A stretch of DNA of 6,377 nt from Bacteriovoracaceae bacterium (GTDB lineage: Bacteria; Bdellovibrionota; Bacteriovoracia; Bacteriovoracales; Bacteriovoracaceae): the NCBI GenBank assembly GCA_947440875.1, contig CANETG010000159.1, forward strand, positions 1 to 6,377. Direction: 5' to 3'. Position 1 is the first letter of the stretch. Each line of letters starts with the position of its first letter. The notes beneath the pieces are model-generated. The model was not told the DNA's origin and did not search any database. It saw nothing but the letters and a program-made list of their open reading frames with translations. The translations under genes and the position numbers were made by a program. Shown here piece after piece: positions 6,115 through 6,377 of the stretch.

Positions 6115-6141
6115 GATCTCTGATCTTTTTGATGCTAGTGT
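6115..6141 (+). promoter_or_regulatory. Weak candidate promoter for the small exported protein
   Basis: GATC (6115-6118) and ATGCTA (6132-6137) recur with exactly the same 17-base offset as in the Rrf2 promoter (4364 and 4381). By that alignment the -35 would be ACGATC and the -10 TAGTGT with an extended TG, both poor matches to consensus. The predicted start near 6148 lies just ahead of the AAGGAGG ribosome binding site. The gene could instead be read from the prolidase transcript, because no terminator separates them. Confidence 0.3.
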
Positions 6142-6161
6142 TTCCTCACCAAGGAGGCCTC

Positions 6162-6293
6162 ATGAAAACTGTTCTTATACTGTCTCTCGTTTCAATGTCA
6201 GCGTTTGCCGGTGATACCTGGAACAAGACCAAGGGTCAGATTAACGAAACTGCTGAGGGTGTTGATCGCGTGACACGCGAAGGTGCTGAATAA
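6162..6293 (+). CDS. Small predicted exported protein of 43 residues
   Basis: The product is 43 residues long, below the usual gene-calling size. A full AAGGAGG (6151-6157) lies four bases before this ATG and fixes the start; a longer reading from 6096 overlaps the prolidase gene and has no ribosome binding site. Residues 1-16 (MKTVLILSLVSMSAFA) form a classical signal peptide with an AFA cleavage site, leaving a mature peptide of about 27 residues rich in T, E, K and G (starting GDTWNKTKGQINETAEGVDR). The NxTKGxxxxxxxGxxxxxxxGA-like spacing is loosely reminiscent of entericidin-type small envelope proteins. However, there is no lipobox cysteine, so that resemblance is weak and the function is unknown. 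It would act in the periplasm or outside the cell. Confidence 0.75.
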   Translation: MKTVLILSLVSMSAFAGDTWNKTKGQINETAEGVDRVTREGAE

Positions 6294-6302
6294 AGGTTAC
6301 AT

Positions 6303-6329
6303 GCACCGGCCAAAATAAAGGCCATGTGC
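6303..6329. terminator. Imperfect hairpin after the small exported protein gene
   Basis: GCAC-C-GGCC (6303-6311) can pair with GGCC-AT-GTGC (6320-6329) across an eight-base A-rich loop, with a small internal mismatch. No T tract follows on the plus strand, so this is not a textbook intrinsic terminator. It may serve as a 3' end stabiliser or a weak terminator. From 6330 to the window end (6377) I see no supportable gene. Confidence 0.35.
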
Positions 6330-6377
6330 CCCAGGTCGAATTCAATTCCTTGTTAAAATTCTGACATCAATTTTCCG

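Noticed and set aside
6342..6377. Possible end of a minus-strand gene entering from the right edge
   Set aside because: One minus frame reads 11 codons to a TGA at 6342, but that is too short to identify and other frames also stop quickly.

Overview
The window looks like chromosomal DNA from a Gram-negative bacterium with medium GC content. The protein style suggests Bdellovibrionota (Bdellovibrio-like): clipped, lysine/glutamate-rich proteins, a short MKTVL...AFA signal peptide, and MoxR/DUF58 and old yellow enzyme homologues. That placement is a guess from pattern and was not tested. There are no rRNA, tRNA, CRISPR or insertion sequence signatures, and nothing suggests recent transfer.

Layout. 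(1) Positions 1-2226, minus strand, hold a moxR-DUF58 pair, the start of a Bat/MoxR-type locus. The DUF58 gene is open for 429 codons and runs off the left edge. It overlaps the end of moxR by four bases (ATGA). moxR encodes a full-length protein of about 313 residues in one frame, but three back-to-back stop codons (1528-1536) cut it between the AAA+ core and the lid domain. The pattern fits two compensating one-base indels, so an assembly error or a fresh lesion is likely. (2) Positions 2227-3067, plus strand, hold a putative promoter, two tandem paralogous small proteins (96 and 115 residues) of unknown function with a shared core of about 50 residues, and a strong hairpin terminator. (3) Positions 3137-4186, minus strand, hold an old yellow enzyme-family ene-reductase (NemA-like) that converges on the same terminator. 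(4) Positions 4187-4396 are a divergent regulatory region with a 19-bp near-perfect palindrome next to the ene-reductase gene, and a well-spaced promoter whose predicted start coincides with the first codon of the regulator. (5) Positions 4397-6106, plus strand, hold an Rrf2-family regulator followed 15 bp later by a prolidase-type M24 metallopeptidase, likely one operon. (6) Positions 6162-6293 hold a tiny exported protein of 43 residues, with an imperfect hairpin after it.

How the parts may work together. MoxR (an AAA+ chaperone) and DUF58 proteins normally act as a pair. The Rrf2 regulator, which carries three cysteines, is divergent from the flavin ene-reductase gene and is the natural candidate to control it in response to electrophile or redox stress. 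This is inferred from gene order and the palindrome. The prolidase would be co-transcribed with the regulator. No complete new system is evident. The least explained parts are the tandem small paralogues and the regulatory architecture of the nemA-rrf2 intergenic region.
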